Assembly: GCA_963932185.1 (NCBI GenBank)
Contig: OZ010675.1
Location: forward strand, 1,761,268-1,825,267
DNA: 64,000 nucleotides
Reading direction: 5' to 3'
DNA from: Troglohyphantes excavatus
Taxonomy: Eukaryota; Arthropoda; Arachnida; Araneae; Linyphiidae
The position numbers and the translations under genes are program-made. Below the pieces are notes generated by a model. That model saw only the letters and a program-made list of their open reading frames with translations. It was not told the DNA's origin and made no database searches. Of this stretch, positions 26,073-39,209 are shown piece by piece; position 1 is the first letter of the stretch, and each line of letters begins with the position of its first letter.

Positions 26073-26335
26073 GTTAACGAGGTCTTATTGTGAACAACTT
26101 AAAAGAGTTAATCATTTCGAAGTGATTTATTGATCGAGCGTTTGGCTTGTTTGTAAATTTGTTTGTTACGCCCAAACGCGTTGTTCTATTTTCTACAAAT
26201 TTTTCCTTAATTTTCCTTGAAGTCATTAAAAACAAAGTTATATGGTTTAAAAAAAAAATTGTCGTGAGGTTTACTGTTTCCAGAACTACTATTTTAAATT
26301 TTTCGAAATATTTTGAAAATATCAGGTAGTTACCA
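26073..26335 (+). repeat. GCGTTAACGAGGTC repeat family
   Basis: It starts GCGTTAACGAGGTC and contains TTTGTAAATTTGTTTGTTACG, then GAAGTCATTAAAAAC and TTTCCAGAACTACTA. Related blocks occur at 60966-61230 and 34680-34815. Both strands have frames here, but the repetition argues against a gene. Confidence 0.55.
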
Positions 26336-26370
26336 AAACTTCCAACTACAAAACACAACACAAATCATTA

Positions 26371-26431
26371 GTTTGGTTTGGTTTTGTTAATTAACGTCGC
26401 ACTAGTGCTGCACAGTGGGCTATTGGCGACC
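26371..26431 (-). mobile_element. SINE 3' end fragment
   Basis: GGTTTTGTTAATTAACGTCG, then GCACAGTGGGCTATTGGCGA, is the complement of the family tail only. Confidence 0.7.
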
Positions 26432-26619
26432 ACAAATCATTAGGAAAAATATTACAACTCCTCAAAAAAATTCGTGTAGATTACACTGTTTAGGATATTG
26501 AGTCCCGGACCCCTAAAAAAACCCACACGATATTATTCTTTCTGAAAATGAAACTACTAACGAATATCGATAATTAAATTAATTAATTTATAAAAGTCTT
26601 TATTATCTCTGACCTGTGG

Positions 26620-27060
26620 GGAGTAAACCACCGACTCGGCACCTTTCCACTTAACGGATAACCACCCCCACCAGTGTACCTAATCGATTAAGTAGCATCC
26701 AGTAGCCGCTCTATCAAGAGGCAGGGTCCCTAAAAATAGAAAGGCATATTTAGCCTTATCTCCGACATCTTCCTTTTACGGGGGCCATTTTCATAATTAT
26801 TTTCTTCGCCCCATTCTATCCCGTAACCTTTCATATTCTCCTCCGATAAAGGCGGTTTTCTTTTATGAGAATGTTCGGGATTTTTGTGATTTGTGCTCAT
26901 AACAGCCATTAAGTGTTTTGACAGAAATCGTGTTGCGCCCTCCCTTCTGGAGAGGAAGTGAAATGATAAGTGTATAAATTGCTGATTTTTCGTTCGATGG
27001 CTGGGGAGTGTTACGATTTTGATTGCTCTCGTTCCTTAATAAAAGCAATCGTAATGGATT
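26620..27060. other. Complex island, possible conserved non-coding element
   Basis: Non-repetitive, GC-richer sequence with sharp edges and no coding frame. Comparable islands are at 17240-17700, 30640-30740, 31060-31160, 31760-31960, 32890-33190, 33870-34110, 46980-47140, 48500-48800, 55850-56180 and 61640-61960. Confidence 0.25.
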
Positions 27061-27781
27061 TGTTTTCTTAAGATATGCTTTCGGTAAAGTGCAGGCGCTT
27101 TTAACTAATGCGTTGTTTGTATAAATTTAGATGAGCTTTTAGCGAAGGTACGGGGAGATTGAATGTTTAACATTTATGATTTTTATGGGTCTTAAAGCGA
27201 AATGTTTTATTTTGAAGAATGTATTCAATTTTTATACATTGTGTATTCTTATAAAAGTTGTACAACGAATTCTGGGTTGTAATCAGTTTAAGAGAGCAGG
27301 TAAATAATGCAATTATAAAAAATATAAAACATTTCTGCTCCATTTATTTCGAATATTTATTTATGTATATGTTCTTACTAATAAGCTATTAAATTTTAAA
27401 TTGCAGGCTTAATAAATTACTATTTTTAACCATGTTATATACCCGATAAGAAAAGTTATTTAAAAAATTTATTTTTTCCAATGTTTTGATTGATATTTTT
27501 TACATTTTATTTAATCAGCACTTTCATATCTGCATTCAGTTTTAAATAATATTTTTGTTGTTTAAATTTTTTTTAATAAGAAATCTCAACAAAAAGTATA
27601 CTATATTTATAATCTTTTAAAGTTAAGAATATTTATTGAGTGCCGTAATCCACTATATTTATCCCTACATGGTACAAAAAGATATTTTCCTGAAAAGAAA
27701 ATATTTATATAATTAAGGAATAACAATTGACAGTTTTTTTTAAATAAAGTGTTTATTTTTTGACGATTAAGAGTTTCATAT

Positions 27782-27785
<4 letters not shown>

Positions 27786-27843
<58 letters not shown>
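27786..27843. repeat. (TA)n microsatellite
   Basis: About 28 uninterrupted TA units in unremarkable AT-rich sequence. Confidence 0.95.
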
Positions 27844-27844
<1 letters not shown>

Positions 27845-28134
27845 GTATTTAGAGCGATTCAGTCGAAACTATACAATGTTTAGTTTTACTAATAATTAAG
27901 TCTTAAGATTCTTGAAACTTGTATAGTGACAATTTATATCAGATTATAAAAATGTTTATACTATTTGAAACTGAAGTGAGTTTGAAAATTCCCTTTTTTA
28001 TATATTTAAAAAAAAAATTATCAACAATTTTGTTTTCAGTTTGCGAAAAACGCGTTAAAATCGAACTATTTGTTCTCTGCTGTCTCCTCTCAAGTGACCA
28101 TGTAACAACTTGTTCTTTATCCGTGTTCTTTAGC

Positions 28135-28581
28135 CCTTTGCAGTCCAAGAACTCTTTGCATTTTCCGTTCTTTCTACGGAACAGTTATTCATCCTTATGT
28201 TCTTTTTCCTAGAATTTGTTATGCTTATAGAAAAAATAAACCAAATCTGTTTTGGATCTGCAAAAGAACGAGTTGAAAAAAATATCGATGTTTTTTAAAC
28301 ACAAGATCATGCTGTTCTCTTTTATTTTAAAGAAAAGTGAACCAAAAGAACGAGTCGTTATGTTGTCGCCTGAGCAGCGCCAACGGAGTGCAAAGGGTTA
28401 AAATAAACGAGAACATTTATTACCGATATTTTTTTTTTCGACTTGTTCTTTTGCAGATCTAATACAAATTCTGATATTTTTCCTGTGTGAGAATAAAAAG
28501 AATCATTAAAAGGATCAGAAAAATGAATAACTGTTCTGTGGAAAGAGCGCAAATGCCGAAGATGTTCTTGAAGTGCAAAAA
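28135..28581. repeat. Foldback structure with nested inverted repeats
   Basis: The outer arms 28135-28197 and 28519-28581 share, inverted, TTTGCA, AAGAAC, CTCTTT and GAACAGTTATTCAT. The inner arms 28255-28290 and 28421-28459 share GATCTGCAAAAGAAC and AAAAAATATCG. A further pair, CCCTTTGCAGTCC at 28135 and its complement near 28387, lies between. The whole could fold on itself and is probably a decayed foldback or MITE. Confidence 0.6.
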
Positions 28582-28589
28582 ATTAAACC

Positions 28590-29640
28590 AGCAGAAAAAA
28601 AAAGTACCATACCACACCGGGAATAGAACTCCTTTCGCTTTTTCTTAACTTTCACATAAATTATAAAAATGCGTAGTAAAATTTTTTTAGAGGTATATTA
28701 TCTCCTAAATACGATATTGTGAAACACTTTATGTTAAAACTCCTCCCTGACCAAATCTCATCGAAATCAGCCCATTAGTTTTTGAGACATGAGCAATCAA
28801 ACACAGATAAACCTGCAATTTTATCAATATGGATTCTATCATGGAATATCCGTTATCAAGCATAATGGAATGTTCATTATAAAGTCTAAATGTAGGCTGT
28901 ATTTTTTTTAAGTACTCGAATGTCCCTTACAATTATTAAGATTAATTCAGAAATTTAATAATGTTTTACATTTACACACATCATCAATAAGACAATTATT
29001 ACGGGTTTGATCTAAAAGTATTTCCTTGATTTTATCAGCAGTTCTTCCACTTAGGCAGGGAGTTTCACGAAACCTTTTGAAACTATTAAAAATACTATCA
29101 GCGACTTGCAATCTTATTAAAATCTCTTACTCAACAGAAATTTATGGGGTAAACATTTCCGCAAATCTGATATTTTAATACGCACCGAAATTCTCTATCT
29201 GATATTCTATTTTTATGGCAGTAAAGTAACGGAAGTTTTAAGTGTCTCCTCAATGCCTTTCATTATTGCACCGACCCGCAACTTTTATACCATGTAAATG
29301 GAAATACAATGCACCATTAGGAATTCTACTTTTAACGTCTAACAACTAAACTTACAAACATGTATTTATACAAGTACGTGTCTGTCTATCAAATAATGAA
29401 TATTCTACATTGCTTAATCAAATTAAAAAAAAATTGAAGTCAATCCAACGATCAAATAATCAGAAAGTGCTTAAAGACGCTGCCTGGAAACCAATCTGTA
29501 TAATTATATACTAATGATGCCTTTGTTACTTTAAAGAAAACATAAAAATTTTCATTTCATTCATATTCAAATTATTTTTATAATTTCTAATCGTATGGTC
29601 CAGTTTTTTTTTAAGTATTATACATTTTTGTGAACATATC
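28590..29640. other. AT-rich DNA, nothing recognised
   Basis: No coding potential or repeat boundary seen. Confidence 0.55.
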
Positions 29641-29642
29641 TA

Positions 29643-29962
29643 GTATAGGACACATGGCGTGTTTTTTTTGGCGACCACAATGGTCGACAAAAACGATGAC
29701 TCCAACACATTACATCTCTCCAACAGTTTTAAGTGCACGTACGTACCACGCGCTAATGTCACAGAATCGTAACGTCGATTTATTGCACCGGGCAATTGCC
29801 GTCTCCGGCCTACGCTGTCCGACTACTCAAGATAGCACCTGGTACTCCTTTCGAGCAATTTCTAGGGGCATCTTTATCACTTATCTGCATAAATCCAAAA
29901 AAAATCGTTGCATACATACTCTGCAGGCTATTACGTTGCCTGTAGGGTTGCCAGAATGGAAG
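29643..29962 (-). repeat. Interspersed repeat R1, minus copy
   Basis: Complement of 388-731 with scattered changes and small gaps. The 113-codon plus-strand frame here (29630-29971) is antisense to the repeat and most likely chance. Confidence 0.7.
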
Positions 29963-29964
29963 GC

Positions 29965-32900
29965 ATTATAAGAATCGGAAAATACCAACCTATGATGTAA
30001 AAGACGTTGCCATAAACCGCATTCATCAAAAAAAAAAAAAAATTATAATACATTTGTGCCCGTTATTTTTTTACTTGGTTACCATTTTCAATCGCGAGTA
30101 ATGTGGTTTTGCAGGTTTCAATGCGAGCAATTGTATGGGATTAGAACCCAAACACCCTACGTGCTATATGCACTATATAATGTAGGCGGCAATGGTATAT
30201 ATAAGTATCGAAATACTCTCTTGATAACGTCAAAGTACGGCATCACAGATAGCATTGCGAATTAATAAGAAGATGAAAACAATTGCATATATTCATAATT
30301 CATGCCTGGACCAAAAAAAAAAAATTGATTTATATTCATTTAAAAATAACCGAGCCCTTTTTTTAAAAAAAGTGAGAACTAAATGATTTTTTTTAGCTAA
30401 AAAAGGATGAGAAAAAAAATATTTAAACGAAAAATATAGTTATTGCGCAACGAGCAAAACATATTAATTTTGACTTCGTTCAAACAAAAATGTTTTTAAA
30501 AAAATATTATCTCCCACAGACATTGTCCTCTATTAAAAAAAGATAAAACACTTCAAAAATAAAATATTCTTTTCCTTCCAATAAAGAATTTGCTTTTGAA
30601 ATGAGTCATTCTTTAACGCTAAACTTTTTGCTTGTTTAACGTCACCCCTTTAGGCAAACTTATAAGATAATGTTGATTTACGATGCAGTCAAGAGGAGAG
30701 AAAAGTTTAATGTAACCATTGTCACCAGTTTACGATCCAGGGTAGGGAAGAGAGAAAAAAAAATATCGTGAAACTTTCAGAATTGTTGTTTAATTTGTTA
30801 TTTTTTTTATTATTTTAAAAGCTCATGTTTGCTTTCACGATTTATTCTAGTCCGTGTTAGATGTAACTTACGCATATTTTAACTTGCATTTCTTTATGGA
30901 GAAACTTTTTAATTTACATGTTTTAAATCTAAATCGACATGAGAAGATAGTTTTCACTGATCTTTATTTTAAAATGAGTTATTTTTAGTAAATTTCGATA
31001 ATGTGTTAATAGTAAGTAATGTAGTAAATTTTAATTATGCGAAATCAATAATATAGCTTGGCGCTAGTTGGGTAACGCTCCTCATAATGGTTTCAGCGAA
31101 TCTACAAACGACATTGAGTGAGTTGATTAATTGGCTTATCTAAATTCTGTAAACAGTTTGATGTCACAGAGGCCATTTATATAGCAGCAGCCAAAATAAT
31201 TAATTTGTCGAGTTATATTTTGTGAGCCAATAATAGAAATATGGTGTGCCAACATGCCTACATTTACCTTCTATTAAAATCATCACGTAATGATATTAAA
31301 ACAATTTCGATTACATATCAAAATATATCACTTCATTTTTACATGGTTTTCTTTAAACCTAGCAGTCAGATTAACATAAAAAAATTACTTTAGAATACCA
31401 AAAATTTTTTGCTGTTATACAAGCATCTGGTTTATTGAGGTACAATATATATTTATCAGAGTTTTTACATAGCAATTTACAAATAAATATATATTTTTAA
31501 TGGTTTTAATTGTATCAATCCCATCCTGTTTATTGATTGAAATGTGTGAATTTTTTCTATTACTAAATATTTCAATTGCTTTATTGAATTTATTCGAATA
31601 TATATGTGACTTATTCAATCTATGATTGGTTCAGTTAAAGGTACATGTATTTAATATTCTAAACTGGTAAAAAAGCATTGTCCTGTTTAACGAGGAAGTA
31701 ATACAGTAAATCAATAAACGCATGTTTAATTAAATCGATCAGATAGATTGATGAACGATTTTAGAACTAATTAAACGGGCGGTGTCATTAGTTTGGCTGA
31801 TATCCAATTACAATTCTTTGATGTCTAAGAGAATCGTACAATTGATGTCAAGACCAGTTATTTTTCTATAATTAAGTCCGGACCTATTCATTACTGAATT
31901 TTTATGTCAGGATATTGTTACAAATTAATGACTTTAAGATCCTTATTACACATTCTTTTCCTATCATTTTTCATTTGGATCGCCTTAATACCCATAAGTA
32001 AGATACATGTCCTATTTTAAGTTAATTCCAGCAGCTTCAGTTTATAATGGAATAGTATAACTGTCCATTAGTTAAATGTACGGCTACCTTACTTTTTATA
32101 CTTGAAATAATGATATATTTAGTCGCATAGGAATTAATATTTTACCTGACATAACAGCATTAAAAATTTACACTTGATTTCCATTGAAATATATAGGTTT
32201 TCAACGCAAACGGAAATATTCTTTAAATAGTTTTATTTAGTTCTCTTATGAAGGGTGGTGGAATTCATGTTCAACTTATCTTTATTATTTTGAACAGTCA
32301 ATTCTATGTATACCGAATGTTGTTGCTGTGTAAAATGATGTTTTTTGAGATATCCTGTTCACAGGCACATACCTTCTTAGACTTGGTGTATCTTAAAACG
32401 TGTGGTAACGTAAAAACATGTAAATTTTCATGGGAAATATTTGTAATACCCTTAATAGGAATAGAAAATAACATTATTTAAAGAATGAACTATAAACTTC
32501 TGTATGTTATCGTGTATTCGATCAATTTTATTTTAGAAAACTATAAGCACTGTATCTTTTACTACGCATGCCTTTGAATAAACACACTATAAACTTGCAC
32601 ATACTTTAAGAAACCCGACTTACTCTTTCATTTATTATATTGACTAAAATTTTTAACAGTTTTATCCCATGCATTACCTTAGGCACTTCCTTTTATTTCC
32701 AAGGTCTTTCCTTCTAGTTAAACTAACTACTTTTTTACTTATTGAGCAATTAAACTACTTTCTCTCGACTCTTCAGCGAAACTCATTCCCATTTCTTTTG
32801 ATATCTCACTCCACTCGCGAACCATTTAAATTCCCCGCATAACCCCGCTTCAAAAATATATTATTTAACTTTCCAAATAACTCTTTTCCGCCTGCGCATT

Positions 32901-34680
32901 TAACCCGAGCGCCCTTAACAGTTTAAATCGATATTTTTCCCCCCCCGCTCCCACCCCCTCTTCACCACCAAGAAGCTAAACTATCAGGATTCAGTTACAG
33001 CTTGCATTTTTAATTTGTCGTTTGCGACCATTAGTATTTCAAGAAACTAATCCTATCTAGTAATTGCCGGAACGCCATTACTTTGTCTCGGCGCGATGAA
33101 AACTACCTTCCTCCTCCCCCCCCCTTTCCCCCCATCTTCTCCACAAGATTCCTTCGGTTAGGTTGCTCACTCATTTCGAACTCGCCAAATTGACGAAAAA
33201 CATCGCCAACCGTATTGAATTAAAATCGCCAAATTTTAAAATTAAAGTAAAGTATTTAATAACTGCATGTCTTTACCATATAACCTCTTAAAGCTTGTAG
33301 ATATAAATTGTCAATATTTTTACTTGAACAGTCAATTTTATGTTTTATGCACTTAAAATATAATTCTAATGAAATGTAATATTTGTACAAAATTATTAGT
33401 AGTTTTCGAACACTTACTAAGAAACCAAAATTGAGTTATCCTAGCCCCTTTCATTACAGAAAATATGAAAATAATTAATAGTACTAAATTTTTACTTGTT
33501 TTATTAATATTGAGAATAATAAAGCTTATTTTATTTCACTTTTGGTTATCATGTTTCGTGTCTTACAAACAGGCACATCATTTTGATGTATAAAATAACG
33601 CATTTAACGAAGCTTTTTTTTAAGGTTATAAATTTAATTTTTTTATTGAAATCTAATTAATTTAAAGTTCCTTCTAAATCTAATCTTAGTTAAAATTTCT
33701 TCATGATATTTGAATTCATTAACTTCGAATTTCCAAAGTGGTATAATTTTTTTCCCTTTGATTCTCAAATATTAAAAAGAATGACCATTTCAATTCTATC
33801 AATCTCTTAACTACTAGTTAAATCAAAATTGAAATTTTTTTTTTAGATGTTACACGGCAATTATCTTTCTACATGAACACTGAGCATCGCCTAATCCTCG
33901 ATGTTTCGCCAAACGTAGCACCTCGGCCGAATGTTAGTTTCCTGAAGATTAAAACTCTCCGGCTTCCCTAATGTCAGGTCGTTTAAAAGATGCTTCTCAC
34001 GTGAAACTTTCGCATTTATCCGCGGTTGTGTGCAGTATTCCCTTCGGACGACGCGGCATGCATGGAAGCTTGTTCGCCGGGTCTCTTTACAAGTTACGAG
34101 CGTCTAGCATAGATGAAATACTCACTGCGAGATTATTTATATGCATGTAGGATGAGCTGTAATGATCTTTGGAGATTTAGGTCGAATTTCGGGATTCTTA
34201 GGCCGCTTTTGAGACTGGATTTTATTGATTGCTTCTGTAGAACAATGAATTTTTAAGATGTTGGTGTCGTTACCTATTTTTGATTTATTCTTTAAAAATT
34301 ATTGAATTATTAAATATTTGTTTTTAAGCTGTAAAAAAAATCATAATTTGTGATGTAGGTAGGATTTGATTTGACCACATAGAAATTGGCCTTTATCTAA
34401 CTGTTAAATGTTAACTTCAGTATGTTCATCAACAATTGTTCGCCGACAGTTATTAATTTTGAGCTCGAAATCTAGATTTTAATACTCATTAAAGAAAGTA
34501 TATTAATTTTTTTATAATATTTATATTCAAATAATTTATTATTGCTTTTTATAAAAATGATATTCTTAAGTCGCTTGTTCAAAATTAAAAATTGCGAATA
34601 AGGCCTTTTTGTATGTCATTTGCAGTAGATGATTTTCCTCAACTGGATAGAAAATGAAGTTTCTTTATAAGGGGATTGTT
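29965..34680. other. AT-rich DNA with scattered complex islands
   Basis: No gene. Stretches near 30640-30740, 31060-31160, 31760-31960 and 32890-33190 are more complex and rich in TAAT and TTATC words. Confidence 0.45.
33870..34110. other. GC-rich island, possible regulatory element
   Basis: The GC-richest stretch of 30-36 kb, with CACGTG-like TCTCACGTGAAAC, several CpGs and no open frame. Confidence 0.3.
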
Positions 34681-34815
34681 TGATCGAGCGTTTTGGGATG
34701 AAATGCGTTGTTCGATTTTTTTCCAATTGGTCATGAATGTAGCTTAATGTCATTGAAATCGACGTATTTTCTCTGTCGCTAGGGTACTGTTTCCAAAACT
34801 ATTAGTTAGTATTAC
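34680..34815 (+). repeat. GCGTTAACGAGGTC repeat family, diverged fragment
   Basis: TTGATCGAGCGTTT, then AATGCGTTGTTCGATTTTTT, then GTTTCCAAAACTATTAG follow the order of 26135-26300. Confidence 0.4.
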
Positions 34816-35036
34816 ATATCATTGAAAAACAGTCAATGTGCGGGTGTGCTTACTGAGTTTCAGCAAATTGTTTTTCAACAACTGGAAACATTTCTTATAA
34901 AACCTGTAATTCTATGTAAAAACCGTGGTCTTATAGATTTTTTTATAAATGTGAATACATTTTAAAAGAAAAACATGTTGACGTGAAATTTTTTGTACCA
35001 TTTAAAATGAAATTTTTAAATTATTTTAAACCTGAA

Positions 35037-35348
35037 CCCAGCATAAAACCTTTATAATTTTTTTGAAATTAAAGGTTTTATGCAGAAAAACTGCAGTTTT
35101 TTTTAAAAATCTATAACATTAAATGTTTTTGTTTCAATATCCTTCATAAAAACTGTAAAAAACCTTCATAAAAACCTGCAAACAACCTTCAATTTTTAAT
35201 CATTGAGGGAAAATGCAGATATTTTAAAGGTTTTATGCAGAAAAATTAAAAATTTCAAAAAAACTGCAGTTTTTTGTTTCAATATCCTTTATAAAACCTT
35301 CAATTTGACAATTTTGATGAAGGTTTCATGCTGACTTTTTTTGCTGGG
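35037..35348. mobile_element. Small CCCAGC-ended element with internal duplications
   Basis: CCCAGCA at the left and TGCTGGG at the right are inverted ends. Inside, AAAGGTTTTATGCAGAAAAA occurs at 35070 and 35224, AACTGCAGTTTTTT twice, and TTGTTTCAATATCCTT twice, about 150 bases apart. Confidence 0.45.
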
Positions 35349-36350
35349 AACATTCAAATTAATATTACATTTTGACATAAGAACTTTCAAATGTGGGATC
35401 TCATACAAATAAATTGAAAAATATATATTCATGGACCCTGGTCATTGTCCATCCTACCTTTTCGAAGTAAATGGCCACTTCCCCCTGCTTACAAATAGAA
35501 GAAAAAGGCACTCGCTATGGCCTAAAAGGGTCAGATTGATCCACTATTGTTGGCGGGGAAGGGGGGGGGGGAAGAGACAGTTTCTTCTTCGGTGAAGTTT
35601 CCCGCCAAAAAGAACAGAAAGCTATTGTTCCCTCTTGCTGGCAACCGGCCAATTGCGCTTGCTTCAAGAAATAAAAAAGTACCTTTAAAGGACATTATAG
35701 GGAGAATACTGAAATTTCCGGGGTTTAGTTAGTTAACTTTGTTGTTACCTGTCTGTTACTTTTTTTTTATTCTTTTTATATAATTTATTGGGTTGAGCGA
35801 GCAGTGTGCCGTGACGAGCTGGCTTTTGTGCGCTTAATTTCATTCTCGGAGAGTGTATGTCTCTCTGCGCACTTTGAATGGTATATTATCCTAAAGTAAT
35901 TTTATTTTATTGCTATCCAGGGGCATACTACATTACATACTGTACTATATACTATATTTGCATAGCTTGTTAAGCAAGCGATGCATATAAAGTTATTTTC
36001 TTACTAGTTTTAAGAAAGCAACCAGCAATGAGCTGGGTACAATAGTATTTTGTTAATGTTACAAAGTAGTAAGTAGAATATATTACATTCTGAATCAATA
36101 TAGCTTAGTATATTTTTAATGCGCATAGCTATTACATTTTGGGAATTATTAACTAACAGATGTTTTATTGCTAGTGTTTTAATATCATATTATTTATTGC
36201 TAATTGATCAATATATTAAGTTTGTAGTGAACATACATTATTATTACAGAGTATCACATTTACAGTAATATCATTAAATATATCGTCAACTTTACTATAA
36301 AACGTAATATTTTGTTTCATTTTAAATTATATTTTTATATTTATTTTCAA

Positions 36351-36838
36351 CTAGCTGCTTGGCCACGCCCTGCTGGACACCGTTTAAGGTTCATTGTGGT
36401 ACGGGGTCTATTGACTTAGATTGACCGATTATCGATTGAACCCGTGACACACTTGTGAATAGCCACTGCATGGGGTTAATTGACCCCGTGTCGGACTTCT
36501 TTATATATACGGATATGATCGTCCGCACTCAACGTGTCAAAAATAGTTACACCCTTCGAGATTTGAACCCGCGATCTATCGTTCCGAAGTCCCACGCTCT
36601 ACCGACTAAGCTAAAAGGTCACGCATGCGCAGTGCACCCTCACTACAATTCCTATTGGATGGAAACTTTAAATATGAATTAAAAATAATATTAAATAAAA
36701 CTTTTAAATTCTGGCTCTCATATGCAGAACTAGAGGTTGAATTGTGTTTTTTTTTTTTTTTAAATTTCAGACATTTTCGTGCAGTTTAAGATAGTGTTTT
36801 GCGTGCCGTAGACAGGCTCTTTATTTTATTATTATAGA
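36351..36838 (-). mobile_element. Small non-autonomous Helitron H1 with a tRNA-like insertion
   Basis: On the minus strand it starts TC at 36838-36837 after a host A (TCTATAATAATAAAATAAAG) and ends CTAG at 36354-36351 before a host T. Its 5' 90 bases match those of H2 (38676-39209), including GATAGTGTTTTGCGTGCCG. It is 488 bp long and holds a tRNA-like SINE head at 36552-36622. Confidence 0.65.
36552..36622 (-). mobile_element. tRNA-Arg(TCG)-like SINE head
   Basis: The minus strand reads GACCTTT then TAGCTTAGTCGGTAGAGC (A box), CTTCGGA in the anticodon-loop position, and GGGTTCAAATC (B box), closing with AAGGGTG. The acceptor arms pair in six of seven positions and the D arm in four, but the anticodon stem does not pair, so this is a tRNA-derived repeat and not a working tRNA. 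A related copy lies at 40022-40095. Confidence 0.6.
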
Positions 36839-36849
36839 TAATTCCTTGG

Positions 36850-38090
36850 CAGAGAGAGTACAGGGAAATGTCTTTTCAATAAACACCGTTTATCCCTACC
36901 TACGTATGCACACTTTTAAATATGTTATTTATAAGCTTCATATACAATCACACAACCTGTGAAAGTGCTCTGCGTGTTTCGACAGTTTCTGAAAATCAAA
37001 TTAGAAATGAAATCTTGTGTGTTCGATGTTTAGCATTCTCTCATTGCACACCTATTCTATTTTCTTCATAAACTTATTCATGGATATCAGCATAAGAAGA
37101 AAAAACATATCACTTAAGCAGATGATGTAACTTACGTTGTGTGAAAATATATTATGTTATTAAAGTAAAACCTTTTAGTTTTTGAATAACACTTTCGTGA
37201 CACATTTATGGTAAAAAAAAAATCTTTCGTTTAAATTTGGTGATGTGCCCTAAATAATGATTCAATGTATATTTAATGCTTGCAAATAATTTTCTATACG
37301 TATGTAGTGCGGGTGTTCATTGTTTATTAATAATGTTAACAATTTCATTAAATTTGTGAAAAGTATTTTTCTAAAAAAAAAAAAAAAAAAAAAAAAACAC
37401 TACTTAACATATTTATGCAAATAGATAAATAACATTATCCATGTTAATTTAAACATGTGGCTAGAAGCAGGATAAATTTTTTTTTGGAAAATATTGCATA
37501 AATATTTAACATAAATTGACACATTAATTTTGTTAAGTTTTTATATTTATTGTGTATCTTGTATAATGAGTTATGTTATAATTTTTTTCTCAACTAAATC
37601 TAGAATGTGAAAGTGCCATCAACGACGCGTTTTTATTTTTGTTTTACAAATATCTCCACCTTGTTTGAATTAGAGAAATTGTTCAAAAGCGAATAGCTAC
37701 TCTTTTATGTGTTATTTTCATTGCATAGAAGAAAAAAAATGAAATTCGTTCAATGTAAACATAATTTTTTAAAAGACCGTTATATCTATTGAAATAAGAT
37801 TATTGAATTATTAATAGAAAAAAAAATCAATTTTGCATTTTAAAATGCAGTATAACTCTTAAAAATAAGGCTATCTGCATTTATCCAAAAGGAAATGCAG
37901 TTTGCATTTCTTCGATAAATTTTAGTACAAAAAAAAACCCACATCAAAACCGATTCAAAAGTTAATGTTGACCTTTCAGATTTCCTATAACTAAATAAAA
38001 ATATCAGTCTGCAAGTTCCCAAAACCTGATCCTTGAGGAAACATAAAATTCATTCATCCAAAAATAAAGATATAGGCATTTTACCCTTCG
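36850..38090. other. AT-rich DNA between the two small Helitrons
   Basis: It holds the poly-A run; no gene is seen. Confidence 0.55.
37373..37397 (+). repeat. Poly-A run of 25 bases
   Basis: Uninterrupted A run. No retroposed body is recognised upstream. Confidence 0.9.
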
Positions 38091-38166
38091 GTGTGTAGGA
38101 TAAACTCGCCGACTATCGGTCGCTTGTAAGAGACACATATACAGCTACTGCTAAAGAGGATTTTCG

Positions 38167-38179
38167 GTTGCTAGGCAAC
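38167..38179. promoter_or_regulatory. RFX-type X-box, 13-bp form
   Basis: GTTGCTAGGCAAC is the common one-base-shorter X-box form. It lies in a GC-richer island (about 38100-38320) with a CT repeat 30 bases downstream, possibly a regulatory element. Confidence 0.45.
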
Positions 38180-38675
38180 GCATCGTCTTGTCTGGACGCT
38201 CTCTCTCTCTTGGCATTTGCGTCCGACTAGTGCTGGGGATGCACTTTATGGCGCTCTGCATCTATTTTCTGCTAGTTTTGCCTGCCTTTCAATCTTCTCT
38301 TTCAATGGGTGTGTAATATAGCAAGTTTTTTTTTTCCTTCTTCAATTTTGGGGTACTTGGCGAGCATGTAGTGGTAGACGTTTGGCTTAATTAAATTTCT
38401 TGCTCCGTGGTGTTGTCGATCTTGGTAGATTTGGAATTTCTTTTACTCGTAATGGGCCCAGTTGGATAAGAATTTGCTGCGTGGTCGCATTCTTTATGAA
38501 GATGAAAGAGAACTTAGAAGAGTTTGTTTCTACTCATGTTGGAGCAATAACTTGGGAAAATTTTATTATGTTCGTCTTTATTAACAGCGTGCAGTCGATT
38601 AAAAGTAAACAATAACAAATTCATTATGTTTATGCGTTCTAAAAAGGGGCATTTTAACTTTTTGTTCATTTACAA

Positions 38676-39209
38676 CTAGCTGTTATCCGCAGTTTCACAC
38701 GCATTACCAAAATGTTATCCCATTCGTTCGTTCTCCCCGTTTATTCCTTCTCTTTTATTTTCTCGAATGTAGAAAAACTGATTTACTGTTTAAACATCTA
38801 TGGGTACCTACATTTCCGAATGTTAGCTTTTCCGGTAGTTTCCCCATTGAAACATAATTGTTAAAAATAGTTATTTGGCCAAAGTAATTTTTGATCGCCA
38901 ACTTTCAAGTATTTAAAACGAAAAATATATATTAATTTATTTTAAAGTATTTCATTGTTGTCAAAATATTATTATTTTATAGCAATGTAGATACTATTTT
39001 TTTTAAAGTGACCATTTTTTAAAAAATAGCTTTTGAAACTGTTATAAACGGGAAAATTAAAGGGAATTTTAAAATTTCAAGCCACAGATGCGCAATTACA
39101 GATTGAATAGTATTTATATATACATTTTCAGACATGTCCGTGCAGTGGAAGATAGTGTTTTGTGTGCCGCAAACATACACACACAGACTCTTTCTTTTAT
39201 TACTATCGA
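38676..39209 (-). mobile_element. Small non-autonomous Helitron H2
   Basis: Minus strand TC at 39209-39208 after A, CTAG at 38679-38676 before T, 534 bp. The first 90 bases share with H1 the blocks CAGACAT, GTGCAGT, AAGATAGTGTTTTG and GTGCCG. The interior differs from H1, as is common for Helitron derivatives. Confidence 0.65.

Noticed and set aside
29630..29971. 113-codon gene
   Set aside because: It is antisense to repeat R1, whose other copy does not keep the frame open.
36552..36622. Functional tRNA-Arg gene
   Set aside because: A and B boxes are good, but the anticodon stem does not pair and a related degenerate copy exists at 40022-40095.
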